Assembly: GCA_038146925.1 (NCBI GenBank)
Contig: JAYQSP010000002.1
Coordinates: 62,001-126,000 of the forward strand
DNA length: 64,000 bases
Direction of reading: 5' to 3'
Source: UBA830 sp038146925
GTDB taxonomy: Bacteria; Pseudomonadota; Alphaproteobacteria; MPNO01; UBA830
The notes beneath the pieces were generated by a model. The model searched no databases. It had not been told where the DNA came from and saw nothing but the letters and a program-made list of their open reading frames with translations. Position 1 is the stretch's first letter, and every line of letters starts with the position of its first letter. Below, in pieces: positions 41,426 to 51,493 of this stretch. Position numbers and translations under genes: made by a program.

Positions 41426-42448
41426 ATGAAACTCAGAACCCCCCTCGCCGCCGCGCTGATACTGGCCCCCACCGCCGCCACGGCCGCCGGCGAAGTGAAC
41501 GTCTACTCCTACCGTCAGCCGTTTCTGGTGAAACCGCTGTTCGACGCCTTCACGAAGGAATCGGGCATCAAGGTCAATGTCGTGTTCGCCAGGAAGGGCC
41601 TGATCAAACGGCTTCAGGCCGAGGGCCGCAACAGCCCGGCCGATCTGATTTTCACGACCGATATCGGGCGCCTTGCATCGGTGGTGAATGCCGGGCTGGC
41701 ACAGCCGGTAAAGACACCCGCGCTGGAAAAAGCGGTCCCGGCCAATTTCCGCGACGCGGAAGGCAAATGGTACGGGCTGACGCTCCGCGCCCGCGTCGTC
41801 TATGCCTCGAAAGACCGGGTTAAACCCGGCGCGATCACGTCCTATGAAGAGCTCGCCGATCCCAAATGGCGCGGCAGGATCTGCACCCGGAAGGGCGATC
41901 ACGCCTATAACATCGCCATGCTGGCCGCCTATATCGATCACCACGGCGAAGCGAAAGCCGAGGAATGGCTGCGCGGCGTGAAGGCCAACCTGGCCCGCAA
42001 GCCGCAGGGCAACGACCGCGCCCAGGTCAAGGCGATCATGGAAGGTGTGTGCGATCTCGCCGTCGGCAATCACTATTACATGGCGCTGATGCTGCAGAAC
42101 GAAAAGCAGAAGGCCTGGGGCCAGTCCGCGAACATCGTGTTCCCCACCCTGGCGGGCAAGGGCACGCACATGAACGTCAGCGGCGTGATGATGACCCGGC
42201 ATGCCCCCAACCGGGCCAGCGCCATCAAGCTGATGGAATTCCTGACCGGCAAGACCGCCCAGGGCATCTACGCGCAGGTCAATAACGAGTACCCGATCGA
42301 TCCCGGCGTGAAGGCCTCGCCGCTGCTGGAATCCTGGGGCAAGTTCAAGCGTGACACCACCCGGCTGGAAGTCATCGCCAGGAACCGCGCCGCCGCGCTG
42401 AAGATCGTCAACAAGGTCGGCTACAACGACGGCCCGGTGACCAACTAG
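41426..42448 (+). CDS. Ferric iron ABC transporter substrate-binding protein (FbpA/FutA-like)
   Basis: The 340-residue protein has a signal peptide (cleavage near residue 20, TAATA-AGE) and the class I iron-binding fold: VNVYSYRQPF, YGLTLRARVV, and the tandem tyrosines Tyr217-Tyr218 (GNHYYMAL) that bind Fe3+. It delivers ferric iron to the permease. AAGGA precedes the ATG. It lies in a Fur-controlled operon with the permease 35 nt downstream. Confidence 0.94.
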   Translation: MKLRTPLAAALILAPTAATAAGEVNVYSYRQPFLVKPLFDAFTKESGIKVNVVFARKGLIKRLQAEGRNSPADLIFTTDIGRLASVVNAGLAQPVKTPALEKAVPANFRDAEGKWYGLTLRARVVYASKDRVKPGAITSYEELADPKWRGRICTRKGDHAYNIAMLAAYIDHHGEAKAEEWLRGVKANLARKPQGNDRAQVKAIMEGVCDLAVGNHYYMALMLQNEKQKAWGQSANIVFPTLAGKGTHMNVSGVMMTRHAPNRASAIKLMEFLTGKTAQGIYAQVNNEYPIDPGVKASPLLESWGKFKRDTTRLEVIARNRAAALKIVNKVGYNDGPVTN

Positions 42449-42483
42449 CGCAGGCTCGAAAGGCTCTCTAAACTGCGCCGGAC

Positions 42484-44184
42484 ATGACGGCGCTGGGTAC
42501 CACCAAGAACGACACGCCCGCGGCGCGCGGCTTCAGGTTACGCCTGGATCCGTGGGCGGCGTGCGCCGTCGTTATCGCGGTACTGGTGGCGCTGCCGGTC
42601 GTGACCGTTGTCGTCATGGCGATGTTTCCGACCGAGAATATCTGGCCGCATCTGCTGGACACCGTGCTGCCGGGATACGTCATCAACACGCTGGAACTGA
42701 TGGCCGGCGTCGCGCTGGGGACCATACTGATCGGCGTCACCGCCGCCTGGCTGATCACGATGTGCGAGTTTCCGGGACGACGGATATTCGAATGGGCGCT
42801 GGTGCTGCCGCTGGCGATGCCCGCCTATGTGGTCGCCTATGTCTATACCGACATTCTCGAGTTCGCGGGGCCGGTTCAGGGCCTGCTGCGCGACCTGACG
42901 GGATGGAACACCGGACGGGATTACTGGTTCCCGGAAATCCGATCGCTCGGCGGTGCGATCACCATCATGACCATGGCGCTGTACCCCTATGTCTATCTCC
43001 TGGCGCGGTCGGCGTTCCTGGAACAGTCGTCGGGCGTCGGCGAAGCCGCCCGCACCCTCGGCTGTTCCGCCTGGGCCGCGTTCCGCCGCGTGTCGCTGCC
43101 GATGGCGCGGCCGTCGATCGTCGTCGGCGTCGCGCTGGTGCTGATGGAAACGCTGAACGATTTCGGGACGGTGGAATTTTTCGCCGTCGAAACCCTGACC
43201 ACCGGCATGTTCAATGTCTGGCTGGTGATGGGCAATACCGGCGGCGGCGCTCAGATCGCCGTCGTCATGCTGCTGTTCGTGATCGGGCTGCTGATCGCCG
43301 AACGCACGGCGCGGCGGCGGCGCGGATATCACGACACCTCGACCCGCCCCGGACGCGCGCTGCGCTATAAGCTATCGACCGGGCGGCGCATCGCCGCGGT
43401 CCTGGTCTGCGCCGCGCCGATCGTCGTCGGCTTCGTCGTCCCGGCGGGTCTGCTGATTTCCTACGCCATCGAATTCTACGACGTGTCGATGGAAAACCGG
43501 TTCCCGCAGGCGGCGGCGAACAGCATCATGCTGGCCGGGCTGGCCGCCGGGATCGCCGCGATGGTGGGGCTTTTTCTCGCCTATGCGGTGAGGATGCGCA
43601 AAAGCCGGGCGCTGACGCTGCTGGCCCGGTTTGCCAGCCTGGGCTACGCGGTGCCCGGCGCGGTACTGGCAATCGGCATCCTGTTTCCGTTCGGCCTGTT
43701 CGACAACGCGCTCGACCGCTTCATGCGCGATACCTTCGGCGTCAGCACGGGCCTGCTGCTGTCAGGTACGATCGCGGCGCTGCTGTTCGCCTATGTGGTG
43801 CGCTTTCTGGCGCTGGCCTACGGCACGCTGGAAGCGGGGCTCGGCCGTGTTACGCCGCACATGGACGACGCCGCGCGGACACTGAAGCACGGCCCGGCGA
43901 AGGCGCTGATCAAGGTCAACCTGCCGATCATCCGCGGCAGCATCATGACCGCCGCCATTCTGATTTTCGTCGATTCGATGAAGGAACTGCCGGCGACGCT
44001 GCTGCTGCGGCCGTTCAATTTCGATACGCTGGCGACCTATGTCTACCAGTTCGCATCCGACGAATTGCTGGAAGAATGCGCGCTGGGCGCGCTGACCATC
44101 GTCGCGGCCGGCGTGATCCCGGTCATCCTGCTGACCCGCGTGATGAGCCGGCGGCGCCCCGATCAGGAAATTTCTGTGGTCTGA
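42484..44184 (+). CDS. Ferric iron ABC transporter permease (FbpB-like, fused double domain)
   Basis: The 566-residue membrane protein contains two permease halves, each with about six helices. EAA-loop sequences occur in both (GEAARTLGCSAWAAFRRVSLP and DDAARTLKHGPAKALIKVNLP). This is the usual fused FbpB layout. No ATPase (FbpC) follows; the next gene is a convergent chemoreceptor. The cognate ATPase must be elsewhere. Confidence 0.94.
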   Translation: MTALGTTKNDTPAARGFRLRLDPWAACAVVIAVLVALPVVTVVVMAMFPTENIWPHLLDTVLPGYVINTLELMAGVALGTILIGVTAAWLITMCEFPGRRIFEWALVLPLAMPAYVVAYVYTDILEFAGPVQGLLRDLTGWNTGRDYWFPEIRSLGGAITIMTMALYPYVYLLARSAFLEQSSGVGEAARTLGCSAWAAFRRVSLPMARPSIVVGVALVLMETLNDFGTVEFFAVETLTTGMFNVWLVMGNTGGGAQIAVVMLLFVIGLLIAERTARRRRGYHDTSTRPGRALRYKLSTGRRIAAVLVCAAPIVVGFVVPAGLLISYAIEFYDVSMENRFPQAAANSIMLAGLAAGIAAMVGLFLAYAVRMRKSRALTLLARFASLGYAVPGAVLAIGILFPFGLFDNALDRFMRDTFGVSTGLLLSGTIAALLFAYVVRFLALAYGTLEAGLGRVTPHMDDAARTLKHGPAKALIKVNLPIIRGSIMTAAILIFVDSMKELPATLLLRPFNFDTLATYVYQFASDELLEECALGALTIVAAGVIPVILLTRVMSRRRPDQEISVV

Positions 44185-44193
44185 GCCGAAACG

Positions 44194-46158
44194 TCAGGCC
44201 GCTTTTTGGGCTTCCGCTGCGGGGACGGCGTCTTCTTCCGAAACAGCCGCGTCTTCGGCATCGTCGGCCGCTGCTTCCGGTAAAGCGGGGTCGTCCGCAT
44301 CGGAATCTGCATGTTCGACCGTCTCGCCCTCCGGCGCACCGGTACGTTTGTCGCCTCGGTCCGTATCCTTTTCGCCGCGCACGATCTGTTCGAACGATTT
44401 GACTTCGACCATGAATTTCTTGAGCAGCTCATCGACCGACGTCGTCTCGTCGCTCAGCGCATGGGCCGACATGTCCAACACACCGGCCGCGTTGTCGGTA
44501 TCCTTCGCGGCGGCGTTCACGTCGACGATGTTGGACGTGACTTCCTGGGTCTGGGACGCGGCATTGGCGGCGCTGCTGGCGATTTCCTGGGTGGCGGACA
44601 TCTGCTGGTCGGCGGCGTCGGAGATCTGCTCGGTGCTTCTGGCGACGCTGCTGATCGTCTCGCTGATCTGGTTGATCGCGCCGACCGCGTTCTTGGTCGC
44701 CTCCTGGATCTGGACGACCTGGGACGAAATTTCCTCGGTTGCGCGCGCGGTCTGGTCGGCCAGCGACTTGACCTCGGTGGCGACGACGGCAAACCCCTTG
44801 CCGGCCTCGCCGGCGCGGGCGGCCTCGATGGTCGCGTTCAGCGCCAGCAGACTGGTCTGGCTGGCGATCTCGTTGATCAGGCTGACGACATCGCCGATTT
44901 TCTGCGCGGCCTCGTCGAGAACCATGACGCCTTCGTTCGCCTTCGACGCCTCTTCGACCGCCGAACGCGCAATCGCCGTGCTTTCCTCGACGATGCGGGC
45001 GATTTCCTGGCCGGACGCGGACAGTTCCTCGGCGGCGGCGGCCACGGTTTCGACGTTGGACGTCGCGCGGCCGGCGGCGTCTTCCACCGTTTTGGCGCGG
45101 CCGGTCGTCTGGGTGGCGTTTTCCTTGATCGATCCGGTCGTCTGCTGAACGTCGGTCGATGCCGATGACAGGCTCGACATCGCGGTCGCGATCCGGTGTT
45201 CGTAGGCGCGGCAGATGAGCTCCATATACTTGGCGCGGGCGGCTGCTTCTTCCTGCGTTTTTTCCATGTCCCTGGCGCGTTCGGCTTCGCCGGAAAGCGC
45301 TGCCTTGACGGCTTCTTCCTTCTCGACGATGGCGGCTTTTTCGCGGGCCTCCATATCTTCCCGGAGCTTCGCCACCTGCATCGCGGTTTCCTTGAAGACC
45401 TGCACCGAACCCGCCTTTGCACCGATTTCGTCGCGACGGCCGGTATAGGGAACGTCGTCGAGCTGCTGCAAGGCGTCGCCGCCTTCGCCGATACCGTCGG
45501 CCAGTTCGCGCATCACCGATTTGATCCGGTTGATCGGATTGCTGATGGCGACGCCCAGCCAGTACGCAATCATCAGGCCGATGGCGGAAAAGATGCCGAT
45601 ACCGATCAGGTTAGTGAGTTCGGCTTCTTGGATGCTCGCAGTCGCGGCTTCGCGGGCGAGATAGCCCTGTTCGTTCGCGTGATCGACCAGGGCCTCGATT
45701 TTTTCGTTAATCGTCGCGTTCACCGCGACGAGGGAGTCCGGGATGACGACGGCGGCGGCGCTCTGCTTCTGCTCCAGCAGCGCGGCGCTCTGCTTGCCCC
45801 AGGCCTCGACACCGGCGGTGATAACCTCGCCCAGCTGTTTCGCGTCCGGCGTGCCGAGACGCGTCACCGCGACCTCAACGTCTTCGAGCAGCGTTTCGTT
45901 GGCGTCAGTGAACTCCTCTACAAGTTCCTCGCGGTCTTCGATCTCTCCGCCCGCCAGGGTCTCGGCCAGCATGCGATCCATTTTGTTGAACTCGATCATC
46001 GACGATTTCGAGAAACTGATCGCCATGAGCTGACGGTCGTAGATATTGATCGCGAGCTGGCCGGTTGAGTTGATGGTCTGCACGGCGAAGTATCCCTTGC
46101 CGCCGGCCAGAACCAGGACAACCAGGAAACCGATGAGGAGTTTTACACGGAGAGACAT
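44194..46158 (-). CDS. Methyl-accepting chemotaxis protein
   Basis: The 654-residue receptor has membrane helices at about 7-26 and 187-207, a short helical periplasmic sensor between them, a HAMP region, and a long signalling coiled coil with the highly conserved hairpin tip (EIASQTSLLALNATIEAARAG, then EAGKGFAVVA). The C-terminus is an unusual Asp/Glu/Ala-rich tail of about 60 residues after FEQIVRG, with no CheR-type pentapeptide. The ligand is unknown. No che genes are adjacent. Confidence 0.93.
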   Translation of the reverse strand: MSLRVKLLIGFLVVLVLAGGKGYFAVQTINSTGQLAINIYDRQLMAISFSKSSMIEFNKMDRMLAETLAGGEIEDREELVEEFTDANETLLEDVEVAVTRLGTPDAKQLGEVITAGVEAWGKQSAALLEQKQSAAAVVIPDSLVAVNATINEKIEALVDHANEQGYLAREAATASIQEAELTNLIGIGIFSAIGLMIAYWLGVAISNPINRIKSVMRELADGIGEGGDALQQLDDVPYTGRRDEIGAKAGSVQVFKETAMQVAKLREDMEAREKAAIVEKEEAVKAALSGEAERARDMEKTQEEAAARAKYMELICRAYEHRIATAMSSLSSASTDVQQTTGSIKENATQTTGRAKTVEDAAGRATSNVETVAAAAEELSASGQEIARIVEESTAIARSAVEEASKANEGVMVLDEAAQKIGDVVSLINEIASQTSLLALNATIEAARAGEAGKGFAVVATEVKSLADQTARATEEISSQVVQIQEATKNAVGAINQISETISSVARSTEQISDAADQQMSATQEIASSAANAASQTQEVTSNIVDVNAAAKDTDNAAGVLDMSAHALSDETTSVDELLKKFMVEVKSFEQIVRGEKDTDRGDKRTGAPEGETVEHADSDADDPALPEAAADDAEDAAVSEEDAVPAAEAQKAA

Positions 46159-46282
46159 AGTGCGTCCGATCAGAACTGGTTACTGGCGACGAACGCGATT
46201 GGTTCGCACCCGCTGCCACATTCAGACCGGATTTACGGGTATTTCTCTAAAATTCGGTAAATATCCGCCGTATCGCCGAGGC

Positions 46283-49200
46283 TTAGTGCGCTTCGTCCCA
46301 GTTAGGTCCGGTGCCCGTATCCACCACCAGCGGCACGTCCAGATGCGCCGCGCCCTCCATGGTTTTGGACACGACAGCGGATGTTTCCTCCACCTCGGCC
46401 TCCGGCACTTCGAAGATCAATTCGTCGTGAACCTGCAGCAGCATGCGCGCGCCGAGACCGGCATCGTCCAGCGCGCCGGGAATGCGGATCATGGCGCGCT
46501 TGATGATGTCGGCCGCCGCCCCCTGCAGCGGCGCGTTGATCGCCGCCCGCTCGGAAAAATTGCGCCGTGCCGGGTTCTTGTCCTGGATACCCGGCGTATG
46601 GCACTTGCGCCCGAAGATGGTCTGCACGTAGCCGTGTTCGCGAGCAAAGGTCTTGGTGGTCTCCATGTAGTCCCTGATGCCGGGAAATTTCTCGAAATAG
46701 CTCTCGATGTATTTCTTGGCCTCGCCCTGCGGAATGGCGAGCTGACGCGCCAGCCCGAACGGGCTGATGCCGTAGATAATGCCGAAATTGATCGCCTTCG
46801 CGCGGCTGCGGACCGAGGCTTCCATTCCGTCTACCGGAATACCGAATACCTCGCTCGCCGTCATGGCGTGGATGTCCTGGCCGTCGCGGAACGCCTCGCG
46901 CAGCACCTCGATGCCGGCGACATGCGCCAGCAGCCGCAATTCGATCTGCGAATAGTCGGCGGACAAAAGCACATGGCCCTTGTCGGGCACGAAAGCCTGT
47001 CGAATCTTGCGGCCTTCTTCGGTCCGGATCGGGATGTTCTGCAGATTCGGGTCGGTCGACGACAGCCGCCCGGTCGACGCGATCGCCTGCGCGTAGGACG
47101 TATGGATGCGTTTCGTCTCCGGGTTGATCTGCTTGACCAGCGCCTCGGTATAGGTGCTGCGCAGCTTGGACAGTTGCCGCCAGTCCAGCACCCGGCGCGG
47201 TAATTCGTGACCCTGCGCCGCCAGCCCTTCCAGCACGTCGGCGCCGGTGCCGTAGGCCCCTGTCTTGGTCTTCTTGCCGCCCTCGATCCCCATTTCGTCG
47301 AACAGCACCTCGCCGAGCTGCTTGGGCGAGCCGATGTTGAATTCGTGGCCGGCCAGCTTGAAGATGTCTTCGGCGATGTCCGCGGTGCGCTTTTCGAAGT
47401 CGCTGGACAGTTCCTTCAGGAAGGTCGCGTCGACGATGATGCCGGTGCGTTCCATGTCCGACAGGACCGGGACAAGGCCTCGTTCCAGCGTCTCGTAGAC
47501 CGACGTCATGTGCTCTTCGGCGATGCGCGGCTTGAACTGGCGGTACAGCCGGCCCGTGACTTCGGCGTCTTCCGCCGCATAATCGAGCGCCTTGTCGAGC
47601 GGCACCCGGTCGAAGGTGACCTGCTTCTTGCCGCTGCCGGCGACCTCGGCGAATTTGATATTGGTGTGACCCAGATGCAGCGTCGCCAGCTCGTCCAGAC
47701 CGTGGCCGTGCGATCCGCCTTCCAGGACGTAGGAAAGGAGCATCGTGTCGTCGATGGGTGCGATCTCGACGCCGTATCGCGCCATCACCTGCATGTCGTA
47801 TTTGATGTTGTGGCCGACCTTCAGGATGCCGGGGTCTTCCAGCACCGGTTTCAGCATCTCGACCGCGCGGTCGCGCGCAATCTGTTTCGGCGCTTCGCCC
47901 GCGCCGCCGCCGTCGCCGAGGTCAAGCTCGCCGTCGCCATCGCCGTCTGGCGCCACATGCGCGACCGGCACATAGCAGGCGCGGCCGCCCTGCACCGACA
48001 GCGACAGACCGACCAGATCCGCCTGCATGGAATCGAGCGAATTGGTTTCCGTATCGAAGGCTACGATGCCGGCTTTCTCGATCTCGTCTATCCAGGCCTG
48101 CAAGGCGTCTTCATCCTGCACCAGCTCGTAGGCGCCGTCCCCGGGCGCGGTCTCGGTATCCGGAGTTGAAATTTCTTCCTCGACCCCGAATTCGGACCGC
48201 GCGCGCGACAGCGCCGATTTGAACCCCTGTTCTTCCAGCCAGGGGATCAGCACGTCGGGATCGGGGCGCTTTTTCCGGAACGCAGAAATGTCTTCCTCAA
48301 CCGGGGCGTCGATACGCAGCGTGACGAGTTCGCGCGACGTGCGCGCGATGTCGCGTTCCTGGTTCAGAAGCTCGGCGTAGCTGGTGTTGACCTTGGAATA
48401 GAACCGGTAGTCGATGATCTGCTGCGCGATTTCGTGACCCTTGGCCGCCAGTTCGTTCAGCGCGGCGGCATTGGTGGTCGGCTTGCCGGTTTTCTTGTCT
48501 TTCGGCACCGGCAGCTTCAGCTCGTCGATCAGCACTTCCTTCAGCTGCTTGGGCGAGCCGATGCCGAATTCCCGGCCCGCCAGTTCGAAGATGCGGACCT
48601 GGCAGGCCTCGGCCTTCTTCACCGCATCCGCTTTCACCGCGTCCGGGTCTTCAACGGCCTCCAGCAATTTGTCGAGATCGCCGTATTCGCGCACCAGTGC
48701 CGCCGCGGGCGCTTCGCCGATGCCCTTGATACCGGGGACGTTGTCCGTGGAATCGCCCAGCAGCGCCTGTACGTCGACGACGTTTTCCGGCCCGACGCCG
48801 AATTTCTCCACCACCTCGTCCGGGCCGATGAACTTGTTCTTCATCGGATCCATCATGCGCACGCCGGGCCCGACCAGCTGCATCAGGTCCTTGTCGGACG
48901 AGACGATGGTGACGTCATAGCCCTGTTCGACGGCGAGCCGCGCATAGGTCGCGATCAGATCGTCGGCCTCGAAGCCCTCCATCTCCAGACAGGGCAGCGA
49001 ATAGGCGCGCGTCGCTTCCCGGATCAGATCGAACTGCGGGACCAGTTCTTCGGGCGGGGGCGGCCGGTGGGCCTTGTATTCCGGGTAAATATCGCTGCGG
49101 AACGTCTTGCGCGACGTATCGAATATGACGGCCAGGAAATCGGCCTCGGAATCCTCCACCAGCTTGGTCAGCATGTTGGTGAAGCCGTACACCGCGTTGA

Positions 49201-49321
49201 CCGGCGTCCCGTCCGGCCGCGTCATCGGCGGCAGGGCATGAAAGGCGCGGAAAATATAGGCCGAGCCGTCGACCAGATAGACGTGATCCGGTTCGTCGTT
49301 GCCTGCCGGTTTCTTGGCCAT
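46283..49321 (-). CDS. polA: DNA polymerase I
   Basis: The 1012-residue enzyme has all three parts: N-terminal 5'-3' exonuclease (VYLVDGSAYIFRAFHALP, SSDKDLMQL, GDSTDNVPGIKGIG), a 3'-5' exonuclease with its catalytic DxE intact (AFDTETNSL), and the polymerase (SADYSQIELRLLAH, RSRAKAINFGIIYG, LLQVHDELIFE). It is longer than the E. coli protein because of extended linkers. It joins Okazaki fragments and fills repair gaps. Confidence 0.97.
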   Translation of the reverse strand: MAKKPAGNDEPDHVYLVDGSAYIFRAFHALPPMTRPDGTPVNAVYGFTNMLTKLVEDSEADFLAVIFDTSRKTFRSDIYPEYKAHRPPPPEELVPQFDLIREATRAYSLPCLEMEGFEADDLIATYARLAVEQGYDVTIVSSDKDLMQLVGPGVRMMDPMKNKFIGPDEVVEKFGVGPENVVDVQALLGDSTDNVPGIKGIGEAPAAALVREYGDLDKLLEAVEDPDAVKADAVKKAEACQVRIFELAGREFGIGSPKQLKEVLIDELKLPVPKDKKTGKPTTNAAALNELAAKGHEIAQQIIDYRFYSKVNTSYAELLNQERDIARTSRELVTLRIDAPVEEDISAFRKKRPDPDVLIPWLEEQGFKSALSRARSEFGVEEEISTPDTETAPGDGAYELVQDEDALQAWIDEIEKAGIVAFDTETNSLDSMQADLVGLSLSVQGGRACYVPVAHVAPDGDGDGELDLGDGGGAGEAPKQIARDRAVEMLKPVLEDPGILKVGHNIKYDMQVMARYGVEIAPIDDTMLLSYVLEGGSHGHGLDELATLHLGHTNIKFAEVAGSGKKQVTFDRVPLDKALDYAAEDAEVTGRLYRQFKPRIAEEHMTSVYETLERGLVPVLSDMERTGIIVDATFLKELSSDFEKRTADIAEDIFKLAGHEFNIGSPKQLGEVLFDEMGIEGGKKTKTGAYGTGADVLEGLAAQGHELPRRVLDWRQLSKLRSTYTEALVKQINPETKRIHTSYAQAIASTGRLSSTDPNLQNIPIRTEEGRKIRQAFVPDKGHVLLSADYSQIELRLLAHVAGIEVLREAFRDGQDIHAMTASEVFGIPVDGMEASVRSRAKAINFGIIYGISPFGLARQLAIPQGEAKKYIESYFEKFPGIRDYMETTKTFAREHGYVQTIFGRKCHTPGIQDKNPARRNFSERAAINAPLQGAAADIIKRAMIRIPGALDDAGLGARMLLQVHDELIFEVPEAEVEETSAVVSKTMEGAAHLDVPLVVDTGTGPNWDEAH

Positions 49322-49440
49322 GCCGCTGTTTTCCCGTTGATGATATACGTGCCGACAGCATGCAGAATCGCAGGCCGGGAGTCGAGAATCCCCGAGCCCT
49401 TAAATCGTCAGACCGGCAAAAACCCGGCGGCGGAAGACAA

Positions 49441-50421
49441 TCAGGGTTTGAGAACGATCTTTCCCCGAAGATCGCGCCCGTCCAGCGCCTCGTGCGCCTG
49501 ACGCGCGTCGGTCAGCGGCAGGCGGGCATGGATCGCCGGCCGGAGCGATCCCGACGCGAACCGGTCGATTACGAGTCCCAGAATCCGGGCCCGTTCTTCG
49601 GGCGCGCTGTCGAACGCATGCCACGAAAAACACCTGATGCCGGGACTCCGCCCCAGATTGGCGCGCATCGCGGCGAAAGTTTCCCGTTCCGGCAGACCCG
49701 CCAGCGCGTTGAACGACACGATGGTGCCGAGCGGCGCCAGCATCGGGATGGTATCGGTGAAATCCGGCCCGATCAGCTGGTCGAGCACCAGATCCGCGCC
49801 GCGCCCGCCGGTCAATTCGAGCACGCGATCGGGCACGGACTGGGAGGAATAATCGATGGTATGATGCGCGCCGAGACCCGCGGCAAACGCGCATTTGTCG
49901 GCGGAGCCAGCGCCGGCGATGACGGTCATGCCGAGATCGCGCGCCAGATCCACCACCGCGGATCCCACCCCGCCCGAAGCGCCGTTGACGTAGACGGTGC
50001 GGTCGTCCCGCCCGGGCGCCACCTCGCAGAGCAGGCACCAGGCGATCGCATAGTTCGGTATGCAGACGGCTTCGTCGAGATCGATCCCACCGGGCAGCGC
50101 GGTCACGATATCGGCGGGGGCGGAGGTCAATTCCGCATGACGCCCCCCGCCGGTCCCGAAAACGAGGACGGGCTGGCCGATGGCGAAATCGCTTACCCCG
50201 TGGCCGACCGCCGCCACATATCCCGACATTTCGTTGCCGATCACGGCCGGCAGGTCGGGCATCCATTTATAGACACCGGTCCGCAGCAGGACGTCGGGCT
50301 TGCCCACGCCCAGCGCCGCGGCCTTGACCAGCACTTCGCCGGGACCCGGCGTCGGATCGGGCAGATCGACAACATGGAGGACTTCGGGTCCGCCGGTCTC
50401 GCTGAACTGAATTGCTTTCAA
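49441..50421 (-). CDS. NADPH:quinone reductase-like zinc-type alcohol dehydrogenase family protein
   Basis: The 326-residue medium-chain reductase has the GroES-like N-terminal half (GPGEVLVKAAALGVGKPD, PAVIGNEMSGYV) and a Rossmann half (VNGASGGVGSAVVDLA). The catalytic-zinc cysteine is absent, as expected for quinone oxidoreductases. It probably reduces enones or quinones with NADPH. It is 25 nt downstream of a DMT transporter on the same strand. Confidence 0.88.
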   Translation of the reverse strand: MKAIQFSETGGPEVLHVVDLPDPTPGPGEVLVKAAALGVGKPDVLLRTGVYKWMPDLPAVIGNEMSGYVAAVGHGVSDFAIGQPVLVFGTGGGRHAELTSAPADIVTALPGGIDLDEAVCIPNYAIAWCLLCEVAPGRDDRTVYVNGASGGVGSAVVDLARDLGMTVIAGAGSADKCAFAAGLGAHHTIDYSSQSVPDRVLELTGGRGADLVLDQLIGPDFTDTIPMLAPLGTIVSFNALAGLPERETFAAMRANLGRSPGIRCFSWHAFDSAPEERARILGLVIDRFASGSLRPAIHARLPLTDARQAHEALDGRDLRGKIVLKP

Positions 50422-50446
50422 GGTAGGGCTCCCTGAGATTTCGGCG

Positions 50447-51442
50447 TCAACCCTTTCGGCTCGACAGCGTCACGCCGATGATAATTATCACGGCTCCGAC
50501 GATGTGGAAAATTCCGATAGTCTCGCCCAGCAACGGAATGGCGAAGATCGCGGCGTAGACCGGCGTCAGATACATGTAAAATCCGGCGCGGCTCGGCCCG
50601 ATGCGCGCGATCGCGCTGTTCCACAGCAGGATGGCGCAGACCGACGGAAAGATCGCCACGAAGGCCAGCGATATCCACGCCTTCGCCGTCCAGATCACCG
50701 CAATGCCGGACATCAGTTCGTAGATGAAAAACGGAATGTGGCAGATCGCGCCCACGGCGCAGATGATGGTGATCAGCGACAGCGGGTGAAACCCGCCTGG
50801 CAGCCGTTTGACCGCCACGCCGTACCCCGCGAGGCCCAGATTGCAGACGATCAGGATCGCGTCGCCAATATTGAAAGACAGGTCGACCAGCGTCGCCGGG
50901 TTGCCGCGTGCCACGATGTAGAGCACGCCGGCGATGGCGACGGCGATGCCGAGCCACTGGATGCCGCGCGTCTTCTCGCCGAGGAACATCCACGACAACA
51001 GCACGATCATCACAGGCATCGACGTCTGAATGACGCCGCCGTTGATCGCTTCGGTATAGGTCAGCGCCACATAGGTCACGCCGGCACCCATGAACGGCAT
51101 CAGGAATCCGGCAAGGCACAGCAGCTTCCAGTTGGCGCGGATGCGGTCGGCGTCGCCTTTGAGATGGGCATACGCGAAAGGCAGCAGAATCAGCGCGCCC
51201 GCCGTCCACCGCACGAAGCCGAGCACGTAGGGCTGCACGTCGCCTGCGACCCAGCGGCCGACGACGTAGTTCAGGCCGAAGATCAGCACGGCAACCAGCA
51301 TCATCACATGGGCGATGCCTTCGCGGCCTTTCGGCGCGGCGGGAGCGGCAGAGTCAGTCACGGGCGTGCCGGCGGGATCGTTCGGATACCAGTCATCCGG
51401 GCAGAGTAGCATTCGCGCCGGCGGCGGCAAACGCGTTGTCAC
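50447..51442 (-). CDS. DMT superfamily (EamA) transporter
   Basis: The 331-residue protein shows about ten membrane helices in two EamA repeats (HVMMLVAVLIFGLNYVVGRW, FVRWTAGALILLPFAY; second half SRAGFYMYLTPVYAAIFA). Export of a small metabolite or amino acid is likely. The first 27 residues are Pro-rich and not family-like; a GTG at 51361 just before SAAPAAPKG may be the true start. It may be co-transcribed with the quinone reductase. Confidence 0.86.
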   Translation of the reverse strand: MTTRLPPPARMLLCPDDWYPNDPAGTPVTDSAAPAAPKGREGIAHVMMLVAVLIFGLNYVVGRWVAGDVQPYVLGFVRWTAGALILLPFAYAHLKGDADRIRANWKLLCLAGFLMPFMGAGVTYVALTYTEAINGGVIQTSMPVMIVLLSWMFLGEKTRGIQWLGIAVAIAGVLYIVARGNPATLVDLSFNIGDAILIVCNLGLAGYGVAVKRLPGGFHPLSLITIICAVGAICHIPFFIYELMSGIAVIWTAKAWISLAFVAIFPSVCAILLWNSAIARIGPSRAGFYMYLTPVYAAIFAIPLLGETIGIFHIVGAVIIIIGVTLSSRKG

Positions 51443-51493
51443 GGCATCGGATTTCCCGGAGTATTGCGGTTCAAATCCGTGGAAGAGCCGATC

